A stretch of 6,517 bases of DNA, taken from NCBI GenBank assembly GCA_905215595.1, contig CAJMQZ010000111.1:1-6517 (forward strand), in the 5' to 3' direction. The notes under the pieces are model-generated. The model worked only from the letters and a program-made list of their open reading frames with translations. It searched no databases and was not told where the DNA came from. Positions 1 to 5,539 of the stretch are shown in pieces. How positions within the stretch are numbered: the first letter of the stretch is position 1; every line of letters begins with the position of its first letter. Both the position numbers and the translations under genes were made by a program. Source of the stretch: an uncultured bacterium. Its GTDB lineage: Bacteria > Bacillota > Clostridia > Oscillospirales > Ruminococcaceae.

Positions 1-885
1 CAGCGGGGTGCGCAGGTCGTGGGAGACGTTGGCCAGCAGATCGCGCTGCATCTGCACCGCGTGCTGCACCTCCTCGGCCATGTGGTTAAAGTCCCGGGCA
101 AGGTCGCCCAGTTCATCGTTGCGGCGGTTGTCCACCTGCACGGCGTAATTGCCCAGCGCCATCTGCCGTGCGGCGCTGGAAAGCTGGCGCAGCGGCTTTG
201 TGAACCACTCGCTGAACAGCCACGCCGCCGACATGGCAAAGCCGAAGATCAGCGCCGCCGCCAGCGGCAGCAGAGTGCTGAGCACCTTGCCGGCCTCGGT
301 AACGTGCACAAGGCTGGTGGTCACCAGCACGGTATAGCTGCCGTCGGCGGTAATGCGCCCTACCAATAGCTGCGCCGAACCGGAGAGCCGGGGCGGGTTG
401 AGCGTCTGCACAAAGCTGCCCACGCTGCGGCACTTGCGGCGCATGGCAAGGGCAGTGGCAATGATCTTATCGTTGTTGGCAGAGTCTGAAAGATAGGTGC
501 CGTGCAGGTTGCAGAAGGACTGGTTCTCGATCTTATAAATGGTGTGCAGGGTGGTGTCCGAGATATCCACGCAGAAACTGTTCAAAGAGCCTTTGGTGTA
601 CAGTTCCAGCGTGAGCTTATCAAAAAAATCACTGTTGACCGCAAGCTGCCCAAAAGACCAGCTGGACAGCACCTTGCCCTCGGCAATAGCATCGTCCAGC
701 CGCGCTACGATGCTGTCGGCCTGATTGGTAAGCTGAGTCTCGATGTGCTTGGTGTACAAAGGCTCCAGCAGCTGGGTGGACAGCAGCCAGAACAGCCCCA
801 GCAGAAACAGGCAGATGAAGCACAAAAACCACATCAGCTGCCCGCGGATTCCAAGGGTATGCCGTGCTTTGGTGGTTTGCCGCAT
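1..885 (-). CDS. Sensor histidine kinase of a two-component system (partial, C-terminus beyond the left edge)
   Basis: A membrane sensor kinase that would autophosphorylate on histidine and pass the phosphate to the response regulator encoded just upstream. The frame is open for 295 codons from the ATG at 885 to the window edge. A membrane helix lies at about residues 17-36 and is followed by an extracytoplasmic sensor region of roughly 160 residues with no recognised fold. A second helix lies at about 201-223, then a HAMP linker (about 225-277). The H-box NVSHDLRTPL ends at the last visible residue, with H289 as the phosphoacceptor. The rest of the dimerisation domain and the ATP-binding domain lie outside the window. 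The start is supported by AGGAG at 896-900, 10 nt upstream of the ATG and inside the 19-nt gap after the regulator gene. The signal sensed cannot be read from the sequence. Confidence 0.93.
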   Translation of the reverse strand, partial: MRQTTKARHTLGIRGQLMWFLCFICLFLLGLFWLLSTQLLEPLYTKHIETQLTNQADSIVARLDDAIAEGKVLSSWSFGQLAVNSDFFDKLTLELYTKGSLNSFCVDISDTTLHTIYKIENQSFCNLHGTYLSDSANNDKIIATALAMRRKCRSVGSFVQTLNPPRLSGSAQLLVGRITADGSYTVLVTTSLVHVTEAGKVLSTLLPLAAALIFGFAMSAAWLFSEWFTKPLRQLSSAARQMALGNYAVQVDNRRNDELGDLARDFNHMAEEVQHAVQMQRDLLANVSHDLRTPL

Positions 886-904
886 GCTCCGCACGCTCCT
901 TCAG

Positions 905-1591
905 TCAACGGGCGGCATCGGGGTCGAACTTATAGCCGATGCCCCATACCGTAGCAATGTAGCTGCGGCATTTGCCCAGATGGCCGCGCAGCATCTTTAC
1001 ATGGGTGTCCACGGTGCGGTCCTCGCCAAAGTAGTCGTAGTTCCACACCTTCTGCAAAATCTTTTCCCGGCTCAGGGCAATGCCCTTGTTAGAGGCCAGA
1101 AATACCAGCAGGTCAAACTCCTTGGGGGTCAGGGCGACTTCCTCGCCGGATACCCGCACGGTATGGCTGGCAGTGTCGATGGTCAGCTCGCCAAAGGTCA
1201 TGGTATCGGCGGCCTCGGTGGGGCGGGGCATGGTGCGGTTCAGCACCGCGCGCACCCGCGCCACCAGCTCCCGGGGGGAGAAGGGCTTTACCACATAGTC
1301 GTCTGCGCCGCTTTCCAGCCCGGCAAGCTTGTCGTATTCCTCGCCCCGGGCGGTCAGGATGATGACCGGGGTGTTGATGTGGCGGGCGCGCATCTCCCGC
1401 AGGCAGGTCATGCCGTCCATAAAGGGCATCATCAGGTCTAAGATCACCAGATCAAACCCGCCGCCGGACAGCTGTGCCAGCGCCGCAGAGCCGTCCCCGG
1501 CTTCCTCGCAGATGTAACCGGAATATTGCAAATGCTCGTGGATCAGCTCCCGGATGCGGGGCTCATCGTCAACGATCAGGATCTTTGCCAT
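905..1591 (-). CDS. OmpR/PhoB-family response regulator
   Basis: A DNA-binding response regulator of 228 residues, the normal length for the OmpR/PhoB family. The N-terminal receiver domain (about 1-118) has the acidic pocket D8-D9, the phosphoacceptor D52 in the LVILDLMMP strand, T80 and K102 in the KPF motif. The C-terminal winged-helix domain (about 130-224) shows the typical features: LTPKEFDLLVFLASN, the recognition region around RTVDTHVKMLR, and the closing WGIGYKF hairpin. The start ATG is preceded by AGGAGGAG at 1601-1608 with 9 nt spacing. It is the first gene of an operon with the histidine kinase downstream, so it is almost certainly that kinase's partner. Its target genes are unknown. 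An 11-bp-period direct repeat in its own upstream region could be its binding site (inference). Confidence 0.96.
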   Translation of the reverse strand: MAKILIVDDEPRIRELIHEHLQYSGYICEEAGDGSAALAQLSGGGFDLVILDLMMPFMDGMTCLREMRARHINTPVIILTARGEEYDKLAGLESGADDYVVKPFSPRELVARVRAVLNRTMPRPTEAADTMTFGELTIDTASHTVRVSGEEVALTPKEFDLLVFLASNKGIALSREKILQKVWNYDYFGEDRTVDTHVKMLRGHLGKCRSYIATVWGIGYKFDPDAAR

Positions 1592-1631
1592 AAAACAGGA
1601 CTCCTCCTATCATATATCAATATACAACTCT

Positions 1632-1674
1632 ATTTTAATGCAAGAATTGGAAAAAGCTGTGAATTTTAAGTGAA
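1632..1674 (-). promoter_or_regulatory. Putative response-regulator binding direct repeat with a weak proximal -10
   Basis: On the minus strand, TTCACT (1674-1669) and TTCACA (1663-1658) are separated by 5 nt, giving a period of 11 bp, one helical turn. Read on the plus strand this is TGTGAA-N5-AGTGAA, close to the direct-repeat boxes bound by Firmicute OmpR-family regulators such as PhoP and WalR. A TAAAAT hexamer at 1637-1632 would place the proximal repeat over a -35 position, the usual geometry for class II activation. Autoregulation by the downstream gene product is an inference. Confidence 0.4.
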
Positions 1675-1704
1675 TGGTTTGGAAAAACAAAACCGTCTGC
1701 TCCC

Positions 1705-1734
1705 AGTATACCACACCGGGCGGCGGGGCGGCAA
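1705..1734 (-). promoter_or_regulatory. Sigma-A-type promoter for the response regulator/kinase operon
   Basis: On the minus strand, TTGCCG (1734-1729) is followed by an 18-nt spacer and TATACT (1710-1705). The TG of an extended -10 (TGG directly before TATACT) lies at 1713-1711. Transcription would start near 1698, giving a leader of roughly 107 nt before the regulator ATG. The direct repeat at 1658-1674 would then lie downstream of this start. It could be a roadblock site or belong to a second, closer promoter. Confidence 0.5.
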
Positions 1735-1774
1735 TCTTTTTACGGGAAGGCACGGAAAAATACGCTGGGGAAAC

Positions 1775-1804
1775 TTGACAAGAAAACGGACGTTTTTATA
1801 AAAT
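1775..1804 (+). promoter_or_regulatory. Strong sigma-A-type promoter for the glycosyltransferase gene
   Basis: A consensus -35 TTGACA (1775-1780) is followed by TATAAA (1797-1802, spacer 16) overlapping TAAAAT (1799-1804, spacer 18). Either can serve as the -10. Transcription would begin near 1811, leaving a leader of about 40 nt. The promoter is divergent from the one at 1705-1734, with about 40 bp between the two -35 boxes. Confidence 0.75.
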
Positions 1805-1851
1805 AGGGTCGTAGAGAACGGGGTGTTTGCGGTGAAAGAGGAGGAGCAGGC

Positions 1852-2592
1852 ATGAGTATCCCCAAGATCATCCACTATTGCTGGTTCGGCGGCGGGGCCA
1901 TCAGCCCGGAGAACCGCAAATGTATGAAAAGCTGGAAGAAATACTGCCCGGATTACAAGATCATCGAATGGAACGAGCAGAACTTTGATATCGGCACAAA
2001 CCGCTACGCGCAGCAGGCCTACGAGGCAAAGAAATATGCCTTTGTATCGGACTATGCGCGGCTGGCGGTGGTGTACGAGCACGGCGGCATTTATCTGGAT
2101 ACAGACGTGGAGTTGGTGCGCCCGCTGGACGAGCTGCTGGAACTGCCCGGGTTTATGGGCTTTCAGAACAACAACGAAGTAGCCACCGGGCTGGGGTTCG
2201 GGGCACGCAAGGGCAACCCGGTGGTGCAGGCGCTGCTGCGGGATTACGATGCGCTGGATTTTTTAAAGGCAGACGGCAGCGTGGACCTGACGCCCTGCCC
2301 GGAACGGAATACAAAGGTATTGCAGGCGCTGGGCGTGCGCAAAGACGGCACAAGGCAGAGCATCGCGGAAATGGAGATCTTTCCGGCAGAGTATTTCTGC
2401 CCGATGGAGTTTGCCACCCGGAAGCTCCGGGTGACGCCCAAGACCTACTCCATCCACCGCTATGCCGAAAGCTGGAAGCCGAAGCCCAGCGCGGTCAGCC
2501 GCGTTTTGCGGCGGCTGCTGAAGAGGCACTACTATACATGGTACTGCCCTCTGCGCAACCGGGTCGAGAGACGGCTGAGAAAGAAGCCCTGA
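1852..2592 (+). CDS. DxD-motif glycosyltransferase of the Gly_transf_sug/GT32-like family
   Basis: A probable sugar transferase of 246 residues that would move a nucleotide-activated sugar onto a cell-surface polysaccharide or glycolipid. It opens with IPKIIHYCWFGG, the signature N-terminus of the Gly_transf_sug (OCH1-like, GT32) family. The segment around residues 62-88 contains SDYARLAVVYEHGGIYLDTDVEL, cited here by its key parts: SDYAR, then GG, then the metal-binding D83-T-D85. The C-terminal 35 residues are strongly basic with aromatics (RRLLKRHYYTW, RRLRKKP), suggesting peripheral attachment to the inner membrane face. There is no signal peptide or membrane helix. AGGAGGAG at 1839-1846 sits 5 nt from the ATG. 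The gene has its own promoter and terminator and no glycosyltransferase neighbour here, so it appears to be a lone gene rather than part of a capsule cluster. Donor and acceptor are unknown. Confidence 0.9.
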   Translation: MSIPKIIHYCWFGGGAISPENRKCMKSWKKYCPDYKIIEWNEQNFDIGTNRYAQQAYEAKKYAFVSDYARLAVVYEHGGIYLDTDVELVRPLDELLELPGFMGFQNNNEVATGLGFGARKGNPVVQALLRDYDALDFLKADGSVDLTPCPERNTKVLQALGVRKDGTRQSIAEMEIFPAEYFCPMEFATRKLRVTPKTYSIHRYAESWKPKPSAVSRVLRRLLKRHYYTWYCPLRNRVERRLRKKP

Positions 2593-2598
2593 AAACCG

Positions 2599-2633
2599 GA
2601 GCTGCCGCACGATGCTGTGTAGCAGTTCTTTTT
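2599..2633 (+). terminator. Rho-independent terminator after the glycosyltransferase gene
   Basis: GAGCTGCCGCAC (2599-2610) pairs with GTGTAGCAGTTC (2617-2628) across a 6-nt loop. The 12-position stem has nine Watson-Crick pairs, two G-U wobbles and one C-A mismatch. Five T residues follow at 2629-2633. It begins 6 nt after the stop codon of the glycosyltransferase and lies just before the next promoter, so it isolates the two transcription units. Confidence 0.75.
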
Positions 2634-2641
2634 GTCTCCGC

Positions 2642-2670
2642 TTGCCCTTTTTGCGCAGGAATGCTATACT
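2642..2670 (+). promoter_or_regulatory. Extended -10 promoter for the propeller-ywlG-yggS operon
   Basis: TTGCCC (2642-2647), a 17-nt spacer and TATACT (2665-2670), with TG at 2662-2663 forming an extended -10 (TGCTATACT). Transcription would start near 2677. The leader of about 53 nt to the ATG at 2730 contains two inverted repeats, at 2682-2697 and 2720-2731. Confidence 0.7.
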
Positions 2671-2681
2671 TTAGCGATAAA

Positions 2682-2697
2682 GGACAGTGCGCTGTCC
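2682..2697 (+). promoter_or_regulatory. Inverted repeat in the leader, possible operator or RNA hairpin
   Basis: GGACAG-TGCG-CTGTCC is a perfect 6-bp inverted repeat with a 4-nt loop. It begins about 5 nt after the predicted transcription start. Five T residues follow six bases later (2704-2708), so it might be a weak attenuator, but the gap makes a normal terminator unlikely. It could equally be a repressor operator. Its role is not established. Confidence 0.35.
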
Positions 2698-2719
2698 GCA
2701 AGGTTTTTCAGAGATAAGG

Positions 2720-2731
2720 ATAAGCGCTTAT
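2720..2731 (+). promoter_or_regulatory. 12-bp perfect palindrome covering the start codon region
   Basis: ATAAGCGCTTAT is its own reverse complement. It covers the spacer between the ribosome binding site (AAGGA, 2716-2720) and the first two bases of the ATG at 2730. As DNA it could bind a dimeric repressor. As RNA it could form only a short hairpin. It may also be chance. Confidence 0.25.
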
Positions 2732-4043
2732 GCGAATCGGACTGATCGAATTTTTGCTCATACTGGCCATTGCGTCCCTCACGGTAGGGCCGCGGGTGGC
2801 TTTGTTCGTGGACCGGTGGATGCGCCGCGCCAACCGCGCCAACGCCATGGCGGCGCGCCGCCGGGCAGAGTATGCCGCCCAGATGGCCGCAGAACGGGAC
2901 GCCATGCTCAAGCGGTTCCGCACCGCCAGCACCGTGTTCGGGGTTGGCATTTTGCTGGTGCTGGTGTACGCGCTGGGCTTCCGCCCCATCGACACCCCGC
3001 CGCAGGCCTATAAAGCCCCCGACCTCCGGCAGGAGACGGGCGCGATGCAGACGGCAGTTTCCACCGACCGCAAGACCCGGCTGGAACTGGGGGAGTATCA
3101 GGGCGTGGACTGCATCCGCGCCAAGGACGGCCTTTTGTATGCCGCCGCATGGAACGGTGCTGCGCTGAAAAAGCGCACCAGCGACCTTGTGCGCACCGAT
3201 GGCGGCCACGCTGCCGCCATCCTGAGCGTGGAGGGCGAGCTGACCGGCTTTGCCTTTGATGCCGCCGGGGATGTGTGGCTGACCCAGCTGACCACCGCCG
3301 GGGGCACCTTGTGCCGTGCAAAGCACGACAGCTGGGGCGCAGCGGTGGAGCAGGTGGTCACCCAGCTGGACGGTGCGCCGCTGGGGGCGGTATCTGCCGT
3401 GGAGGTAAGCCCGGCGGGCAAGGTGTATTTTGCGGTGGCTGCGGCGGCAGGCGCGGAGAACGGGCTGGAAAGCGCCCTGCGCACCGAGCTGCTGGCGCAC
3501 ACCGCCACCGGCTGCGTGTATGTGTACGACCCCGCTGCCCGCACGGTGGAAAAGGTGCTGGGCGGGGTGGCAGGTGCTGCCGGTCTGGCGCTCAGCCCGG
3601 ACGGCAGCACCCTGTATGTCTCCGACCTCGGCAGCCGCTGCATCTGGGCGGTGGATGCCGCTGCCCGGGAGCTGACCGCCGGGGGACGGGGCTGCACCGC
3701 CGCCTTTGCCGGTCTGCCGGGCTATCCCGGAGCGCTGGCCGCGGACACGGACGGTACGCTGTACATCAGCTACCGCTGGGCGCGCAGCGGCTGGCTGGAA
3801 AAGAACGCGGACAGCACCCTGCTGCGGGGCATCGCCCTGCGGGCGGGGCAGAATACGCAGGAACGGCTGTTCCGGTGCACCGCAGACGCCCCCTGCGCCG
3901 AGGCGGTAAGCCTTGCCACCGGGGCTTGGGAGCAGACCTTTACCGGCCTTGCACAGGACAGCTGCGCGGCGGTGTGTCCGGTGGAAAGTAAAGTATATTT
4001 CGGTGCGGCAGGGGCAGACAGCCTGCTGGCTGCAAACCGATAA
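2730..4043 (+). CDS. Membrane-anchored strictosidine-synthase-like beta-propeller protein with TatA/TatB-like N-terminus
   Basis: A 437-residue protein of unknown function. Residues 1-22 form a short helix with the pattern IGxxExLLIL...GP, which resembles the N-terminus of TatA/TatB. A highly basic, probably amphipathic helix follows (about 27-64, rich in Arg and Ala), then a second membrane helix at about 66-84. The positive-inside rule puts the basic stretch in the cytoplasm and the large C-terminal domain outside. That domain (about 100-435) reads as a six-bladed propeller of the strictosidine synthase-like/SMP-30 superfamily. Visible motifs are KVYF at 231-234, YVYDPA around 265-269, GLALSPDGSTLYVSD around 285-299 and LPGYP at 329-333. 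Family members include hydrolases and proteins without enzyme activity, so no reaction is assigned. Nine cysteines (128, 195, 262, 304, 322, 383, 389, 412, 416) all lie in the propeller. The start is supported by AAGGA at 2716-2720. It is the first gene of a three-gene operon, ending 16 nt before the DUF436 gene. Confidence 0.8.
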   Translation: MRIGLIEFLLILAIASLTVGPRVALFVDRWMRRANRANAMAARRRAEYAAQMAAERDAMLKRFRTASTVFGVGILLVLVYALGFRPIDTPPQAYKAPDLRQETGAMQTAVSTDRKTRLELGEYQGVDCIRAKDGLLYAAAWNGAALKKRTSDLVRTDGGHAAAILSVEGELTGFAFDAAGDVWLTQLTTAGGTLCRAKHDSWGAAVEQVVTQLDGAPLGAVSAVEVSPAGKVYFAVAAAAGAENGLESALRTELLAHTATGCVYVYDPAARTVEKVLGGVAGAAGLALSPDGSTLYVSDLGSRCIWAVDAAARELTAGGRGCTAAFAGLPGYPGALAADTDGTLYISYRWARSGWLEKNADSTLLRGIALRAGQNTQERLFRCTADAPCAEAVSLATGAWEQTFTGLAQDSCAAVCPVESKVYFGAAGADSLLAANR

Positions 4044-4059
4044 GCGAGGTGTTTTTTGT

Positions 4060-4620
4060 ATGACCGAAGCATTTGCAAAACAGATCGAGGCCGAAGCACG
4101 GCAGGCAATGACCGAGCTGGTGGCTGCGGCAAAGCTGAAAAAGGGAGATGTGCTCGTGGTGGGCTGCTCTTCCAGTGAGATGGTGGGCGGTCACATCGGC
4201 AAGGATTCCAGCATAGAAGCAGCCCGGGCGCTGTACGCGGGCGCTGCGCCGGTGCTGGCGGAAAAAGGCGTCTGGCTGGCAGCCCAGTGCTGCGAGCACC
4301 TGAACCGCGCCATCATCCTTGAGCGGGAAGCCGCAGAAAAATACGGCTGGGAGGAAGTGTGCGTCGTACCCCGTCCCCATGCGGGCGGCAGCTGGGCCAC
4401 CACCTGCTGGAAGAACTTCAAAGACCCGGTGGCGGTGGAGGAGATCCGCGCCAACGCGGGCATGGATATCGGCGGCACCCTGATCGGGATGCACCTGAAG
4501 CGGGTGGCAGTGCCGGTGCGGCTGAGCCTTAATAAGATCGGCGAAGCAAATATTCTGTGTGCCTACACCCGCCCGAAACTGATCGGCGGCGAGCGCGCCC
4601 GCTATACCGAGGAGGACTGA
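4060..4620 (+). CDS. ywlG: DUF436 / UPF0340 family protein, YwlG-like
   Basis: A conserved protein of 186 residues, the usual family length, with no established function. Family hallmarks are all present: the early strand and turn GDVLVVGCSSSE (29-40), QCCEHLNRA (76-84), the VVPRPHAGG segment, IRANAGMDIGGTLIGMHLK, VAVPVRLSLNKIG, and the closing RPKLIGGERARY. The conserved C36, C77, C78, E79 and H80 look like candidate functional or metal-binding residues (inference from conservation as I recall it). The start at 4060 is chosen because GAGGTG at 4046-4051 lies 8 nt upstream and the protein then aligns with family N-termini. A longer in-frame start at 3913 would overlap the propeller gene by about 130 nt. 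The stop is 5 nt before yggS, so the two are probably translationally coupled. No signal peptide or membrane helix is seen; cytoplasmic. Confidence 0.93.
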   Translation: MTEAFAKQIEAEARQAMTELVAAAKLKKGDVLVVGCSSSEMVGGHIGKDSSIEAARALYAGAAPVLAEKGVWLAAQCCEHLNRAIILEREAAEKYGWEEVCVVPRPHAGGSWATTCWKNFKDPVAVEEIRANAGMDIGGTLIGMHLKRVAVPVRLSLNKIGEANILCAYTRPKLIGGERARYTEED

Positions 4621-4625
4621 GCCAG

Positions 4626-5345
4626 ATGGCAGAAAAAACATTGGAAGAGATGCGGCAGGCTGTCGCCGAGATCCGGGAAAAGATGGCCGCAGCCGCCCGG
4701 GAAGCCGGGCGCGACCCGGCAGCGGTGCAGCTGTGCGCCGCCTGTAAGACCCGCACAGCGCAGACCATTGCAGCCAGTGCGGCTTTGCCCATTGATGTGT
4801 TTGGCGAGAACCATGTGCAGGAGCTGTGCGCAAACTACGATGCCGGTGCCTACTGCGGCAAGCCCAGCCATTTTATCGGCCATTTGCAGACCAATAAGAT
4901 CAAAAAGGTGTTGGGGCGGGCAAGCCTGATCCAGAGCGTGGACAGTGAGCATCTGCTGCTTGCCATCGAGAAGGAAGCCGCCAAGGCCGGCATCGTGCAG
5001 GATATCCTGCTGGAAGTGAACATCGGCGGGGAAGAGAGCAAGACCGGCGCAGCGCCGGAGCTGCTCTGGCCGCTGCTGGATACCGCCGCTGCACAACAGC
5101 ATATCCGGGTCAAGGGTCTGATGGCCATCCCGCCCGTGAACGATGACGATGCCCAGAACCGCCGGTATCTGGCACAGGTGTATCAGCTGTTCGTCCGGGC
5201 AGGGGAGCGGGGCTACCACAACGTGGAGATGCAGACCCTTTCCATGGGCATGAGCGGCGATTTTGAGAACGCTATCCGGGAGGGCGCTACCCTTGTGCGC
5301 ATCGGCACCGCCATCTACGGCGCGCGGGATTACAGTAAAAAGTAA
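4626..5345 (+). CDS. yggS: Pyridoxal 5'-phosphate homeostasis protein YggS (PLPBP/PROSC family)
   Basis: A cytoplasmic PLP-binding protein of 239 residues with the fold-type III TIM barrel typical of the family and no known catalytic activity; relatives keep free PLP and amino acid pools in balance. K41 in LCAACKTRT is the expected PLP Schiff-base lysine. Other hallmarks are FGENHVQEL (59-67), HFIGHLQTNK (82-91), SVDS, EVNIGGEESKTG, GLMAIPP, and the phosphate-binding end LSMGMSGDFENAIREG with VRIGTAIYGARDY. The start is at 4626 because AGGAGG (4610-4615) lies 10 nt upstream, inside the last codons of the DUF436 gene. An in-frame ATG at 4557 would add residues that lack family similarity and overlap that gene. 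In many Firmicutes this gene sits next to sepF and other division genes; here it does not. Confidence 0.96.
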   Translation: MAEKTLEEMRQAVAEIREKMAAAAREAGRDPAAVQLCAACKTRTAQTIAASAALPIDVFGENHVQELCANYDAGAYCGKPSHFIGHLQTNKIKKVLGRASLIQSVDSEHLLLAIEKEAAKAGIVQDILLEVNIGGEESKTGAAPELLWPLLDTAAAQQHIRVKGLMAIPPVNDDDAQNRRYLAQVYQLFVRAGERGYHNVEMQTLSMGMSGDFENAIREGATLVRIGTAIYGARDYSKK

Positions 5346-5352
5346 AAACGAA

Positions 5353-5522
5353 CCCTCTCAGTCACCTGCGGTGACAGATTCCCCCTTTTGTCGCTGCGCG
5401 ACATCTTCCCCCGGCCGGGGGAAGTCTTTCCTCTCAGGGGGAGCTTATGCGGGCTGACCGGCAGCCGCGTAAAACCTCTCCCTTTCGGGAGAGGTGGATT
5501 TGCGAAGCAAAGACGGAGAGGG
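5353..5522. repeat. Hairpin-rich intergenic repeat with terminal inverted repeats (MITE/REP-like)
   Basis: This element fills nearly all of the 194-bp gap between yggS and the ABC transporter gene. Its ends, CCCTCTCAGTC (5353-5363) and GACGGAGAGGG (5512-5522), are inverted repeats matching at 10 of 11 positions. Inside are perfect stem-loops: GTCACC-TGC-GGTGAC (5361-5375), TGTCGC-TGC-GCGACA (5389-5403), a 20-bp palindrome with half-site CTTCCCCCGG (5405-5424), CCTCTCCC-TTTC-GGGAGAGG (5475-5494) and TTTGC-GAA-GCAAA (5499-5511). An imperfect hairpin lies at 5449-5468. TCCCCC (5380-5385) can also pair with GGGGGA (5437-5442), enclosing two of the hairpins. It has no coding capacity of its own. 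From memory, similar CCTCTCCCTTTCGGGAGAGG-type repeats are scattered in Faecalibacterium genomes. Copy number cannot be judged from one window, and no clear target-site duplication is visible. Confidence 0.75.
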
Positions 5523-5539
5523 CTTACAACGGAGGAACC

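Noticed and set aside
743..1441. Long plus-strand open frame opposite the response regulator
   Set aside because: It lies antisense to a response regulator with every family motif and has no recognisable domain. It is a by-product of GC-rich codon use.
1592..1851. Riboswitch or small RNA in the divergent intergenic region
   Set aside because: No known riboswitch core or stable extended fold was recognised. The region is explained by promoters, the direct repeat and ribosome binding sites.
2664..3500. Long minus-strand open frame opposite the propeller gene
   Set aside because: The composition is low-complexity and no family is recognised. The plus-strand frame has a promoter, ribosome binding site and clear propeller motifs.
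3913..4059. Upstream in-frame start for the DUF436 gene
   Set aside because: It would overlap the propeller gene by about 130 nt and adds residues absent from the family. The ATG at 4060 has GAGGTG at the right distance.
4557..4625. Upstream in-frame ATG for yggS
   Set aside because: The added residues overlap the DUF436 gene in another frame and do not match YggS. AGGAGG at 4610-4615 supports the ATG at 4626.
3940..4833. Minus-strand open frame across the DUF436 and yggS genes
   Set aside because: It runs antisense to two strongly recognised protein families and shows no domain of its own.
5405..5432. Rho-independent terminator for yggS
   Set aside because: The stem is excellent, but the following bases (TCTTTCC) are not a proper U-run and the palindrome belongs to a larger repeat. 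Termination here is possible but not supported enough to annotate.
5353..5522. CRISPR array
   Set aside because: The region has hairpins with different sequences, no regularly spaced direct repeats and no cas genes.
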